Source: a virus. From it: a stretch of 40,055 bases of DNA. The translations under genes and the position numbers were made by a program. Below are positions 30,586 through 38,201 of this stretch, piece after piece. The stretch lies in the IMG/VR virus record IMGVR_UViG_3300005613_000162, positions 1 through 40,055 of that record. The stretch is one strand, 5' to 3'. The notes under the pieces were generated by a model, which saw nothing but the letters and a program-made list of their open reading frames with translations, searched no databases and was not told the origin of the DNA. Position 1 is the first letter of the stretch, and the number at the start of each line of letters is the position of its first letter.

Positions 30586-32909
30586 GTTACCTCCTTCATT
30601 TCATCCCAGTTCTTTCCTATTTTAATCTTGATAGGAATAACCAACTCTCCTCTCCCAATTTTAATAGAAATGTCAAACGCTCCCCTAATAATTTTACATA
30701 CTGTATCGACATCATCTGGTTTGCATTGCACTATAAACTCATCATGAACCTGGAGTATCAGTTGGGCATCCATTTCCTTATCCCATATATCCCACTTGGT
30801 ATACAACATAGCTAGATTTAATACGTCAGCTACAGTTGATTGAGGTTTGTATGCATATGCTTCCCTCAACAATTGAGGTCCCCACCTGTCAAAGAACTGT
30901 CTCTTCCTACCCATGGGGGTGACTAAAATTCTACTCTTCCTGAGCTTAGCCTCAATCCCCATCTGCCACTTTCTAATGTTGGGGAAGGTATCGAAATATC
31001 TCACTATCAAATCCTTCGCATCTCTATATTCAACTTTAGAATACACACTAAAGGTTCTCGGCCCCATTCCATAGTTAAGGGCATGGGTCATTCTCTTAGC
31101 TGTAGTCCTCTCCTCCTCTCCCACCTTACTAATGTCTTTATTAAAAATCCATCCAGCAACTTCCCTAAATACATCTCCCTCAGATTTAAATGCTTCAATT
31201 AACTTGTCCTCTCCCGCAAGATATGCTACTACTCTCGCCTCAGCCTGGCTAAGGTCGACGGATATAAACATCTTACCCTCATCAGGAATAAACATCCTTC
31301 TACAATCACCCTTTGGGATATTTTGAAGGTTCGTTCCACTATCTAATACAATACTCTTACTGCTGGATAATCTACCTGTTTCAGGTCCAGATACTATATC
31401 GTCCTTTTCTATTCTCCCTCCAATATTGTAACTGGTATGCATCCTACCCTTCAATAGGGGAACTGTTAGGTAGTTGGATATAAGCTTCTGCTTCTTCTTG
31501 TATTCCAATATGCTGTCAAACAACAGTCTATGTTGGGGGAATGCCGCACTCAACTCATTGATGGCATCCTCATCAGCACTCTCCTTCTTGGTCTTCCTAT
31601 TTATTTTAATGGGGAGTTGCATCTTTCTATAAAACAGTTCCTTCAGTTGGGCAGGGGAATTGATGTTAAGGTGTGGCAGTTCAGTTTCCTTTCTAATAAA
31701 ATCTTCCAAGGAAGCAACTCTCTCCTCTTCCATTCGTAGTGCCTCCCTCATCACTCCCTCATCAATCTTCACTCCCCTCAACTGCATATCTAGTAAAACA
31801 GGAATTAAAGGGTGGACTAGTTTGTGATAAAAATCCCATACCCCAAACTCCCTCATATCCCCCTCAATCTTCTCTCCTACCTCAAAACAAATACATGCAT
31901 CGAGGGCATTATACTGCCAAAAACTAATAGCCCCACCCCTTATCATATCTTTATAGTAGGGTTGCTTGGTGAAGATAGAACAGAGTATATCCAATCCCTT
32001 CTTCAATTCTGGATAGAGGGTGTGTTGGGCGCACATGGTATCAAGAACTAGGTTGTTAACATTTATACCGTTGTGGTGAGACAGGAACCCTACATCAAAT
32101 TGTGCATTCTGGGCTACCTTCTCAACATCACTCTCCAACAAATTCTTAATTTTCTTAAGCACATATATCTCTTCATCCAAACTAAAATAAGGCTCACCTT
32201 TCTCATTCTCAAAGGGAATACATATAGCCCAATTGGGATTGTCGCTGAAGGCGATTGATAACATATTCTTATGCCCCTCTTCTCTCTGCGTTTCAATATC
32301 AAACGCAACTCTCTTGACCTTCATTAACCTCTCTAACTCCCTATAAACTATTTCAAAAGTGGGGGCGACAACCAATTCCCTCTTGGGGATGTCTAGCTCC
32401 CTACTCTCACTCTCCAACTTAACTCTCTTAAGGTCGAATAAGGCTAGTGGGGAATAGTCCCACATCCTCATAATTGCCGCGGGATGGATGGTGGGAATGA
32501 CTTTGCAATTATACTCGTCCGACCAATAAATAGACCCCCTAATCTTGGTTATTTTACTCCTCCCACACAACACAACTGATGCCGCAGCACCCAAAGCACA
32601 TATAACATTGGGTTTTACTTGTTTGATATCCTTATCTAGTTGGGTCATCCCCTTAACTAAATGTGCTTCTCCCTCGGGGTTGTTTCTGTCTAAGAACCAC
32701 CCAAAGTTATTTCCTGGCGGTCTGACGAGGGCTAGATTTCCTATCCTACATTTAGCCCTATGGATACCCGCACTCATCAGAAGGGCATTCAGTATCCTAC
32801 CCGCCCCTCCACAAAATGGCTCACCTTTGTCAACCTCCTGCTCACCCGGTGCTTCACCCACTAAATAAATTTTAGCATCTGTTGGACCTACATATTGAAC
32901 TTCTATCAT
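30582..32909 (-). CDS. Uracil-DNA-glycosylase/3'-5' exonuclease/DNA polymerase I fusion, 775 aa
   Basis: Family A DNA polymerase with an unusual N-terminal domain. Residues about 1-165 resemble UDG family 4/5: GEAPGEQEVDKGEPFCGGAG (18-37), NLALVRPPGNN (58-68) and IPTIHPAAIMR (138-148). The Cys residues of the iron-sulfur cluster seem to be missing. Exonuclease: DIE (204-206), NAQFD (268-272), NALD (334-337). Polymerase: motif A VDLSQAEARV (551-560), motif B with KRMTHALNYG (605-614), motif C VHDEF (721-725). All three are intact, so both activities are expected. GGGAGGAG lies before the start, which overlaps the membrane-protein stop. Confidence 0.9.
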   Translation of the reverse strand: MIEVQYVGPTDAKIYLVGEAPGEQEVDKGEPFCGGAGRILNALLMSAGIHRAKCRIGNLALVRPPGNNFGWFLDRNNPEGEAHLVKGMTQLDKDIKQVKPNVICALGAAASVVLCGRSKITKIRGSIYWSDEYNCKVIPTIHPAAIMRMWDYSPLALFDLKRVKLESESRELDIPKRELVVAPTFEIVYRELERLMKVKRVAFDIETQREEGHKNMLSIAFSDNPNWAICIPFENEKGEPYFSLDEEIYVLKKIKNLLESDVEKVAQNAQFDVGFLSHHNGINVNNLVLDTMCAQHTLYPELKKGLDILCSIFTKQPYYKDMIRGGAISFWQYNALDACICFEVGEKIEGDMREFGVWDFYHKLVHPLIPVLLDMQLRGVKIDEGVMREALRMEEERVASLEDFIRKETELPHLNINSPAQLKELFYRKMQLPIKINRKTKKESADEDAINELSAAFPQHRLLFDSILEYKKKQKLISNYLTVPLLKGRMHTSYNIGGRIEKDDIVSGPETGRLSSSKSIVLDSGTNLQNIPKGDCRRMFIPDEGKMFISVDLSQAEARVVAYLAGEDKLIEAFKSEGDVFREVAGWIFNKDISKVGEEERTTAKRMTHALNYGMGPRTFSVYSKVEYRDAKDLIVRYFDTFPNIRKWQMGIEAKLRKSRILVTPMGRKRQFFDRWGPQLLREAYAYKPQSTVADVLNLAMLYTKWDIWDKEMDAQLILQVHDEFIVQCKPDDVDTVCKIIRGAFDISIKIGRGELVIPIKIKIGKNWDEMKEVT

Positions 32910-33052
32910 AGTCTCCTCCCCACGCTTCTAAATATCAGCCAATCTACGAACCTTACTAACATAACCCAGACGAATATCCAAAACAAGAATAGCATGGTTA
33001 GGATTGAAAGGGGAACTTCCCACAAATCTCTAAGTTTTAGCTTTGATTTCAT
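32906..33052 (-). CDS. Single-span membrane protein, 48 aa
   Basis: Begins MKSKLKLRDLWEVPLSILTM; a hydrophobic helix follows (LFLFWIFVWVMLV) with basic flanks. AGGAG lies before the ATG at 33052. It overlaps both neighbouring genes in the replication operon. The role is unknown; it may be a superinfection or membrane-anchoring factor, inferred from topology only. Confidence 0.55.
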   Translation of the reverse strand: MKSKLKLRDLWEVPLSILTMLFLFWIFVWVMLVRFVDWLIFRSVGRRL

Positions 33053-33377
33053 TTTGTTTTCTCCTAAACATCTCTTCGTCAACAGCTTCAATTAGACTGG
33101 TTAATGCACATCCACTAAGTTTGGTTGCTTCCCAAAACTCATCATGGAATTTCCTTCCATCACTCTTCACTGCCATCCAGTTGTCGGAGACGGTTTCCAT
33201 AATCCTTCTTGCCCTCAACAACTCCTCATTACTTATAATGCTGAGAATAAATTGTATCTCTTTCCCCCAAACCATGTGGAGTTTGTATTCCCCTTCTTTC
33301 CTAAACTCCTCAAACTCGTCAATCTTATCTGGATGTCTAATATCTCCAGGCTCATTGTCAATCCTCTCTATTCCCAT
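33030..33377 (-). CDS. Hypothetical early protein, 115 aa
   Basis: Begins MGIERIDNEPGDIRHPDKID. The sequence is charged and helical (EEFRKEGEYKLHMVWGKEIQ). The ATG at 33377 overlaps the methyltransferase stop (TGATG). No family was recognised. It lies between methyltransferase and polymerase and is most likely part of DNA metabolism. Confidence 0.6.
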   Translation of the reverse strand: MGIERIDNEPGDIRHPDKIDEFEEFRKEGEYKLHMVWGKEIQFILSIISNEELLRARRIMETVSDNWMAVKSDGRKFHDEFWEATKLSGCALTSLIEAVDEEMFRRKQNEIKAKT

Positions 33378-34636
33378 CACTCATTTCCTTTCATCACATC
33401 TCTCACATATACAAGTGCCTTATTGTAATGGTCCTTACCCATCTCACATCCCCAACATCTCCTCCCAGTTTCTAAGGCAGACACGAGGACCTCACCACTC
33501 CCCGCATATGGGTCAATGACCATCTCACCAGGTAATGATGATTGTTCAATAAGTTTCCTAACAAAGGAACCCGGCATCTGGGCGGGGTGATGCTTTTTCT
33601 GGGGTGGAACTCTAGGTATGGTGAACACATTACTCTGCCCACTTTTAGCTAACTCTCTCCTCCCCTTCATACCAAAAAATCCCACGATATATGCATTAGA
33701 ATAACTAAAGGGACTTCCCCCAATTCCACCACTCACCTTATTCCAGACAATAGGAACGGGGTTGACATTGAACCCAACCTCTTCTAACATCTCTCTAACC
33801 TTGAAATAATGTTGAATGCCGAAAAATACATAGATATGCCTGTCATTCTTCAACACCCTATAACTCTCCTTGATAACTTTTTCAAGGTCATCCATCACAT
33901 CATACTTATCATCCTTATAAATCCCGTCTTTCCCTCCCCACGCTTCACTCATCTTGCCATCATCAAGACCTATAGCAAATGGTGGGTCGGTAAATAGGAG
34001 GTCAGCAAAGCCGTCCTTCAATTTCTTCATTTCCTTGGCACTATTACCAAGCACCAAACACTTATCAACATCAACATCCTTAACAATTCTAGCCAGGTGA
34101 CCAGTTAACGCTCTCTCCTTCAGTCTAAGATACCTTTTCCAAGCAGTGGATTTATTCTTCTCCTTAGATAATTCAGGAAACTCTTCAATAGCCTTAGCCA
34201 GTTTAATATCTTGACTAGTGGTTCCAGTGCTTTCTCCAAGAGACTTGGCAGTGTCATCCAATGACCAACCACCACCATGACCCTTAACCGATGAACCGTA
34301 TAACTTCCTCTTAATAGTATCGACTTCCTTCTTAGCCTTCACCTCTTCCTGCCAGTTAAAATCTTTCCTCTTTATATTCTCCTCAATTTCTATTTCCCTC
34401 TTTGTAAGCTCATCTACATCTTCAAAAGGTCTAACCTCAATCTCTTCCAAACCCAATACCACATGGGCTTTAAGTCTCCTCTCTCCCGCTACAAGTTTCA
34501 TATCCTTATCCACTAAAATAGGATGAAATAGACCATATCTCTGAATACTCACCGCTAACTCTTCTATATCCCCATAGTCATCTCTCACCCTGTTACCTAC
34601 CTTAATATCCTCAATCTTAACTTTTGTTTTTGCCAT
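33377..34636 (-). CDS. ParB-like domain fused to DNA adenine/cytosine-N4 methyltransferase, 419 aa
   Basis: N-terminal ParB/Spo0J-type domain (about residues 1-150): DIEELAVSIQRYGLFHPILV, LVAGERRLKAH, and an HTH-like region near 125-150 (WSLDDTAKSLGESTGTTSQD). C-terminal methyltransferase: catalytic DPPF (217-220) precedes the SAM-binding DPYAGSGEV (375-383), the beta-class order. The base methylated cannot be read, although DPPF is usual for N6-adenine or N4-cytosine. The start at 34636 is 11 nt after GGAGG; a nearer ATG gives an 8-codon overlapping frame. The gene may protect phage DNA or mark replicating DNA. Confidence 0.85.
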   Translation of the reverse strand: MAKTKVKIEDIKVGNRVRDDYGDIEELAVSIQRYGLFHPILVDKDMKLVAGERRLKAHVVLGLEEIEVRPFEDVDELTKREIEIEENIKRKDFNWQEEVKAKKEVDTIKRKLYGSSVKGHGGGWSLDDTAKSLGESTGTTSQDIKLAKAIEEFPELSKEKNKSTAWKRYLRLKERALTGHLARIVKDVDVDKCLVLGNSAKEMKKLKDGFADLLFTDPPFAIGLDDGKMSEAWGGKDGIYKDDKYDVMDDLEKVIKESYRVLKNDRHIYVFFGIQHYFKVREMLEEVGFNVNPVPIVWNKVSGGIGGSPFSYSNAYIVGFFGMKGRRELAKSGQSNVFTIPRVPPQKKHHPAQMPGSFVRKLIEQSSLPGEMVIDPYAGSGEVLVSALETGRRCWGCEMGKDHYNKALVYVRDVMKGNE

Positions 34637-34680
34637 TATTCATACTGCCTCCTTTCTTATCTAAACTGGTGGCTAGTTGG

Positions 34681-34948
34681 CAGTTTGGCAACTGCAGCAA
34701 TTGGTAAACTAACTGGATTGCTGATTTGAACAGCGTATCCATCTTCTCAAACCAGAGAATTAGCCCTTGTTACCAGCAAGATTGCTTGACCCGCCTTGAA
34801 CATTGGTCACAACCAGCCAGTTGTGGGAGAGTGCAAGACCTATCCCCTCAACCAAGATTGAAGGTATTTGGTCTAGATTTAGTCAATTTGCCGTGACCCA
34901 CCAAACAAATGGTGGGTTTCACAACCTCTTCTATTTAAGCACTCTCCC
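34681..34948 (-). ncRNA. Structured gene-free leader before the ParB-methyltransferase gene
   Basis: No credible gene lies in 34637-34960. Nested inverted repeats fill it: GCACTCTCCC (34939-34948) with GGGAGAGTGC (34825-34834) enclosing a hairpin ACCCACC/GGTGGGT (34896-34902 and 34911-34917); then CACAAC/GTTGTG (34808-34813 and 34820-34825), CAGCAAT/ATTGCTG (34695-34701 and 34717-34723), and CAGTT/AACTG (34681-34694). Several independent stems in 270 nt point to a structured RNA, regulatory leader or ncRNA. It is not a family I recognise. Confidence 0.5.
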
Positions 34949-34960
34949 AACCATTTTGGT

Positions 34961-34989
34961 TTAGTAAGTTCAAAATTTGAATTTACTAA
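34961..34989. repeat. Dispersed 29-bp palindrome, copy 7
   Basis: Arms TTAGTAAGTTC and GAATTTACTAA with centre AAAATTT. On the minus strand it begins 5 nt after the stop of the DUF669-like gene (34995). Confidence 0.88.
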
Positions 34990-34994
34990 CCAGC

Positions 34995-35372
34995 TCAGCT
35001 CTTCGTTGCAGGATAAAATCCATCAATCCTATTGTAGATTTTACCATCATACTCCTTGTGTCCAACCTGAACATCCAATGCCTTACCCAGAACATCTTCC
35101 GTGCTAAACCCGTCCTTGGTAAATGGCACACCAGCAGCAGCCAGCATAGATTTCAGGTTCCACAGTGCCTGTGGCTTTAGGGAACAGCTCCACCACAGAT
35201 GTTTCTTGGCATGTTTCGGCCCCGTGATTACACCCTCACACGCAATCTTCTCACCTGTTTTGTCAACTGTAGCTTCCTTATTGCATGCGTGCATCTGAAC
35301 GGTATATCTTCCATCTTCTACAGGCTCTCTACCTGTTTCAACCTTGTCAAAATCAGGTATATCGATTCTCAT
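34995..35372 (-). CDS. DUF669-like ssDNA-binding type protein, 125 aa
   Basis: DUF669 proteins occur in phage recombination modules and resemble single-strand-binding folds. The match is VEDGRYTVQMHACNKEA at the start, a middle WNLKSMLAAAGVPFTKDGFS, and a final LDVQVGHKEYDGKIYNRIDG, the usual order. AAAAGGAGGTGAAATAAA lies before the ATG. It is next to a Sak4-like ATPase, which fits single-strand annealing or recombination. Confidence is moderate because the match is by pattern only. Confidence 0.65.
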   Translation of the reverse strand: MRIDIPDFDKVETGREPVEDGRYTVQMHACNKEATVDKTGEKIACEGVITGPKHAKKHLWWSCSLKPQALWNLKSMLAAAGVPFTKDGFSTEDVLGKALDVQVGHKEYDGKIYNRIDGFYPATKS

Positions 35373-35549
35373 TTTATTTCACCTCCTTTTAAGTGGATTT
35401 AACATTTGTTTGTAATGAACTCCCAGTAAATGTCATGAGAGGAAAATCACTTGTATCCTTTACATATATTGTGTTTTCAGACGGCAAATCAAATGTATAC
35501 TCACTGGTTTTACCTGCTTCCTCTTCCACACCAGTATATGAAGAGTTTG

Positions 35550-35750
35550 TTAAAAAGGGCGGACGAGGACATTTATTCTATCTAGGTCGTATGAAGCAAG
35601 AATTTCAGCCGCTTTGATAGTAACCTTCGTGGCTGCTGCTTGCTCACCTTTAGCCACTACAATCTCTGGTTGTAGGACTAACTCCTCAGGTTTCTGCTCC
35701 TCATCTTTCTTATTTTTAGGTATATATGTTGCCGCTACCCAGTATAACAC
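35550..35750 (-). CDS. Small early protein, 66 aa, with possible -1 frameshift extension to 35389
   Basis: GTG start at 35750 after GGGAGGTGAAATAG. The protein begins MLYWVAATYIPKNKKDEEQK and ends LDRINVLVRPF, resembling common small phage proteins that end in VRPF. The last codons are CGC CCT TTT TAA: the heptamer C-CCT-TTT (35553-35559) is a -1 slippery site directly before the stop. The -1 frame stays open for another 54 codons (TNSSYTGVEEEAGKTSEYTF to NVKST, ending 35389), giving a 120-aa form. The downstream frame has no ribosome site of its own. Frameshifting is predicted, not shown. Confidence 0.65.
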   Translation of the reverse strand: MLYWVAATYIPKNKKDEEQKPEELVLQPEIVVAKGEQAAATKVTIKAAEILASYDLDRINVLVRPF

Positions 35751-35755
35751 CTATT

Positions 35756-36448
35756 TCACCTCCCTTTTATTTTATTCATTATAAGACTGTAAGGGTCATC
35801 AGGTTTCCCATCCTTGCTCCAATCCATTACTGTATCAAGAACCCCCAGTCTACTCTTCGCACTATACTTCACATCTGCCCTCGTTAACATCTGATAAACA
35901 GCCTTCCCCTTAGTATCTCTACTAACCTGCATTCTATAAACCTCATCAAACCAAAGGGGTATCTGTCCAGGTAATTTCTTTCCCACAATCAAGGGTTGGA
36001 TTAGCACTTCACTCGTGATGTCATCCTGGATTAGCTGTTCATGTGCCGTAACTACAACATTAGGTGCCATTCTAGTTACCCTACTAAATGTGTTTTGGAG
36101 TTTGTTGATTAGCATTCCCCAATCATGTAGGGTTGGCATCTTCCTCTTACTAACATACAACACCTCTTCCATCATCAGTTCCTGCATTATGGTAACACTG
36201 TCAAACACGAGGGTGTCATAAGGACAACTAGTTTCAAGTTCCTGTAGCTTCATCTCTGCCTTGCCCCAATCCTTGTATGTATCATACTCAACATCCTTCC
36301 CCCTTTGACTCAACATTCCATTGTCAAAGTCAAACACATAAGCCTTAGGAAAACTGCAGGCAAATGTTGTCTTTCCCGTCCCTGACTTTCCATAACACAA
36401 CACCTTTAATTTAATGCTGTCTGTTTTGATATCCTTCGCATTTACCAC
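35756..36448 (-). CDS. Sak4-like RecA-fold ATPase, 230 aa
   Basis: A phage recombinase-associated ATPase (Sak4/AAA_24 type) acting in single-strand annealing. Walker A GKSGTGKT is at 20-27; Walker B (LVFDS, about 80-84) follows YDT. A further patch, VVVTAHEQLI, fits the sensor strand. The C-terminal part binds by family likeness. GTG start at 36448 after AGAGGAGGTGATAGA. Next to a DUF669-like protein and with a PD-(D/E)XK nuclease upstream, it forms the usual phage recombination set. Confidence 0.85.
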   Translation of the reverse strand: MVNAKDIKTDSIKLKVLCYGKSGTGKTTFACSFPKAYVFDFDNGMLSQRGKDVEYDTYKDWGKAEMKLQELETSCPYDTLVFDSVTIMQELMMEEVLYVSKRKMPTLHDWGMLINKLQNTFSRVTRMAPNVVVTAHEQLIQDDITSEVLIQPLIVGKKLPGQIPLWFDEVYRMQVSRDTKGKAVYQMLTRADVKYSAKSRLGVLDTVMDWSKDGKPDDPYSLIMNKIKGR

Positions 36449-36461
36449 TCTATCACCTCCT

Positions 36462-36536
36462 CTAATCTAAAATAAATCGTTCATCTAACATCTCTTCCAA
36501 TACATCTTCCAAATCTTCCCACTCTTCCGTATCCAT
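36462..36536 (-). CDS. Acidic microprotein, 24 aa
   Basis: Frame MDTEEWEDLEDVLEEMLDER followed by FILD: strongly acidic and helical. GGGGAT lies upstream of the ATG. Its end is close to the ribosome site of the Sak4-like gene. It could be a DNA-mimic-like peptide or a coupling frame; evidence is weak. Confidence 0.4.
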   Translation of the reverse strand: MDTEEWEDLEDVLEEMLDERFILD

Positions 36537-36547
36537 CTTACTATCCC

Positions 36548-36751
36548 CTATGCTCCATTTTTCATTCTCATCTCAATTATCTCTCTCCCCGCACTGGCTA
36601 TATTCAACCCACAACCCCCACAATACAAAGCCGTAACGGGATTTGTTGCACTACAATCAGGACATTCAAATTTTGAATAGATTGTTTTAGTTCCGCAGTG
36701 GGTGCAGAATGCCCCTTCCTTTCCTGTTTCATTACACTTTTTGCAATACAT
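36548..36751 (-). CDS. Double zinc-ribbon protein, 67 aa
   Basis: Four CxxC pairs: CKKC (3-6), CTHC (16-19), CPDC (30-33), CGGC (44-47), making two zinc ribbons. The tail is ASAGREIIEMRMKNGA. Such proteins usually bind nucleic acids or act as adaptors. GGAGGTGATATAG lies before the ATG. The core contains ATTCAAATTTTGAAT by chance of coding (residues YSKFE), which also occurs in the dispersed palindromes. Confidence 0.75.
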   Translation of the reverse strand: MYCKKCNETGKEGAFCTHCGTKTIYSKFECPDCSATNPVTALYCGGCGLNIASAGREIIEMRMKNGA

Positions 36752-36773
36752 CTATATCACCTCCTCCCACAGT

Positions 36774-36914
36774 TTATTTCATCATTAGCACACCAACACT
36801 CAACACTATTGCACCAAAGAAATACAATGCCCTGCCAATATCTCTCTGCCACAGATATGATATACATATAATGACATACTCCACAATTAGTATCTTTAGT
36901 AATGTGTCACCCAT
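36774..36914 (-). CDS. Two-span membrane protein, 46 aa
   Basis: Begins MGDTLLKILIVEYVIICISY and continues LWQRDIGRALYFFGAIVLSV: two hydrophobic helices. The ATG overlaps the upstream stop (TAATG), so it is coupled. No clear family; a role at the membrane is the only inference. Confidence 0.5.
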   Translation of the reverse strand: MGDTLLKILIVEYVIICISYLWQRDIGRALYFFGAIVLSVGVLMMK

Positions 36915-37195
36915 TATTCATTCAATCCCTCGACTATTGCTTTTGCTAAATCATCTTTATGAATAGATAAAAAAGCAAATGACCTTTTTAGCCCCAATTC
37001 TTTTATTCCATTGGCATAAATTTCTATTGTCTTTTCTACCCTCTCTACCTCATACCTACGCCTGACTTTGAGGATGGCGTCTGTTACTTGGTCAACAGTT
37101 TCAAAAGAAATAGGTTTATCAAGTTTTTGTCCTTGATAGTGTCCTTCATAGTATAAATTCTTTAATTTCTTTCTAATCTCATCTCTCTCGGTCAT
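36914..37195 (-). CDS. Hypothetical early protein, 93 aa
   Basis: Begins MTERDEIRKKLKNLYYEGHY and contains LKVRRRYEVERVEKTIEIYA. It is helical and charged. The ATG at 37195 follows AAAGGAA; the frame is also open upstream to 37246 without a ribosome site. It overlaps the upstream gene by 17 bp. Role unknown. Confidence 0.65.
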   Translation of the reverse strand: MTERDEIRKKLKNLYYEGHYQGQKLDKPISFETVDQVTDAILKVRRRYEVERVEKTIEIYANGIKELGLKRSFAFLSIHKDDLAKAIVEGLNE

Positions 37196-37379
37196 TTTCT
37201 TGTTCCTTTTGTTCAAATCTAAATAATTGATAAGGTAATTTTGCAATAATCATATCTGTTCTATTTATAATGGTTTCTACTGTTTTATCTCTCTCGGTTT
37301 TATTGGTCTTATTTGCCTTTAAGATTTTATAGTTAGGTTCTTCTCTAAAACATTCATCAAATTTTTGTTGTTCACTCAT
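37179..37379 (-). CDS. Hypothetical early protein, 66 aa
   Basis: Begins MSEQQKFDECFREEPNYKIL and ends FEQKEQENDRER. It is highly charged. AAGGGGAC lies before the ATG, which overlaps the upstream stop (ATGA). The Lys/Glu/Asn-rich composition differs from the late genes and may indicate recent acquisition. Confidence 0.65.
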   Translation of the reverse strand: MSEQQKFDECFREEPNYKILKANKTNKTERDKTVETIINRTDMIIAKLPYQLFRFEQKEQENDRER

Positions 37380-37696
37380 AATGTCCCCTTAAAAACTAAT
37401 TTTCTCATATCTTCAAGATGATATTTTGTGGATTTTAATTCACCTTTTAATTCTTTTTCAACTTCTGGTTCATACCCCGCTTGAGCCAAAGCAGTCGCAA
37501 GGTTCTTCATAAAATTAGTTACTTTACCAAAATGACGTCCAATCTTAATAGAGGGTTGGGTTTCGAGATATTCATCAAATTTTTTAAAAACTAATTTCAT
37601 TGGTTGTGCTATAAATCTTTGCCCTCTCTCATCTTCTTCAATAATATAAATATTGGTTACATCTGCAAAAGCGTCTTCTTTAATATGAACTTTCAT
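37376..37696 (-). CDS. Hypothetical early protein, 106 aa
   Basis: Begins MKVHIKEDAFADVTNIYIIE. The middle (KIGRHFGKVTNFMKNLATAL) is helical. GAGGAGGCATT precedes the ATG at 37696. A nine-residue frame just upstream (37693-37722) ends at its start. No family was recognised. Confidence 0.65.
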   Translation of the reverse strand: MKVHIKEDAFADVTNIYIIEEDERGQRFIAQPMKLVFKKFDEYLETQPSIKIGRHFGKVTNFMKNLATALAQAGYEPEVEKELKGELKSTKYHLEDMRKLVFKGTL

Positions 37697-37722
37697 AATG
37701 CCTCCTCGATTTTATTGGTCAT
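37693..37722 (-). CDS. Possible 9-aa leader frame
   Basis: MTNKIEEAL with its own strong ribosome site (AAAGGAGCG) and a stop overlapping the next ATG (ATGA). It may couple translation of the 106-aa gene, or be the remnant of a lost gene. Not certain to be biologically used. Confidence 0.35.
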   Translation of the reverse strand: MTNKIEEAL

Positions 37723-37738
37723 TTTTCGCTCCTTTCTT

Positions 37739-37891
37739 TTAATCTCTTACTTTACCACTAAATAATATCCAATAAAGAAAAATAACTATTACAAGACTTA
37801 TGAAAAATGCCCACCATTTTTCTGTTCCAGCCCAATATCCTGCCCACAGAAAACCAAAACCATAAAATATAACTACTGTCCAAATTTTCAC
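37739..37891 (-). CDS. Two-span membrane protein, 50 aa
   Basis: GTG start after GAAGGAGGTATT; begins VKIWTVVIFYGFGFLWAGYW (initiator Met in the protein). A second helix follows (FFISLVIVIFLYWILF) with a basic end. Very aromatic. Possible membrane or exclusion protein, inferred from topology. Confidence 0.55.
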   Translation of the reverse strand: MKIWTVVIFYGFGFLWAGYWAGTEKWWAFFISLVIVIFLYWILFSGKVRD

Positions 37892-37913
37892 AATACCTCC
37901 TTCAATACTTGTT

Positions 37914-38201
37914 TTAGTTAGGTGAAAATAATATTTTTAATAATGTTTTTACATCTACAAGGGCATGCATTTTGCCTGCTCTTACAAGGTCAGGTTTATC
38001 ACATAAATCAGATAAAGTTCTTGGGGCATATTGTCTTTTTAATTCATTAATCTCCCTCTCAATAGCGGTGCGGATTTTCTTTGTTATTCTTTCGGCGTTT
38101 TTAAAGATAGTAAAATCACTAATACTCTCGTGTATAGTTGGATAATAACATTTGTGCATTTCCTCTATTAAAATCTCTCTTATGGTTTTTGGCTTTTTCA
38201 T
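37914..38201 (-). CDS. Hypothetical early protein, 95 aa
   Basis: Begins MKKPKTIREILIEEMHKCYY; helical and basic, with REINELKRQYAPRTLSDLCD. Start ATG at 38201 overlaps the stop of the broken upstream gene. AAGGGTAAG lies before the ATG. Function unknown. Confidence 0.65.
   Translation of the reverse strand: MKKPKTIREILIEEMHKCYYPTIHESISDFTIFKNAERITKKIRTAIEREINELKRQYAPRTLSDLCDKPDLVRAGKMHALVDVKTLLKILFSPN

Noticed and set aside
33043-33519. 158-aa frame on the plus strand
   Set aside because: Opposite two good minus-strand genes with coupled starts; Ser/Leu/Ile/Pro-rich sequence is typical of a reverse-strand shadow.
34600-34765. 41-aa frame starting MDTLFKSAIQLVYQ on the minus strand in the structured leader
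   Set aside because: Weak start signal and it lies on the hairpin-forming sequence; composition reflects inverted repeats rather than a protein.
35393-35617. 74-aa frame on the plus strand
   Set aside because: Opposite the -1 frameshift extension and the VRPF gene; no ribosome site and isolated on that strand.
36660-36680. Further copy of the dispersed palindrome
   Set aside because: Only the ATTCAAATTTTGAAT core is present, and it encodes part of the double zinc-ribbon protein; the TTAGTAA edges are missing.
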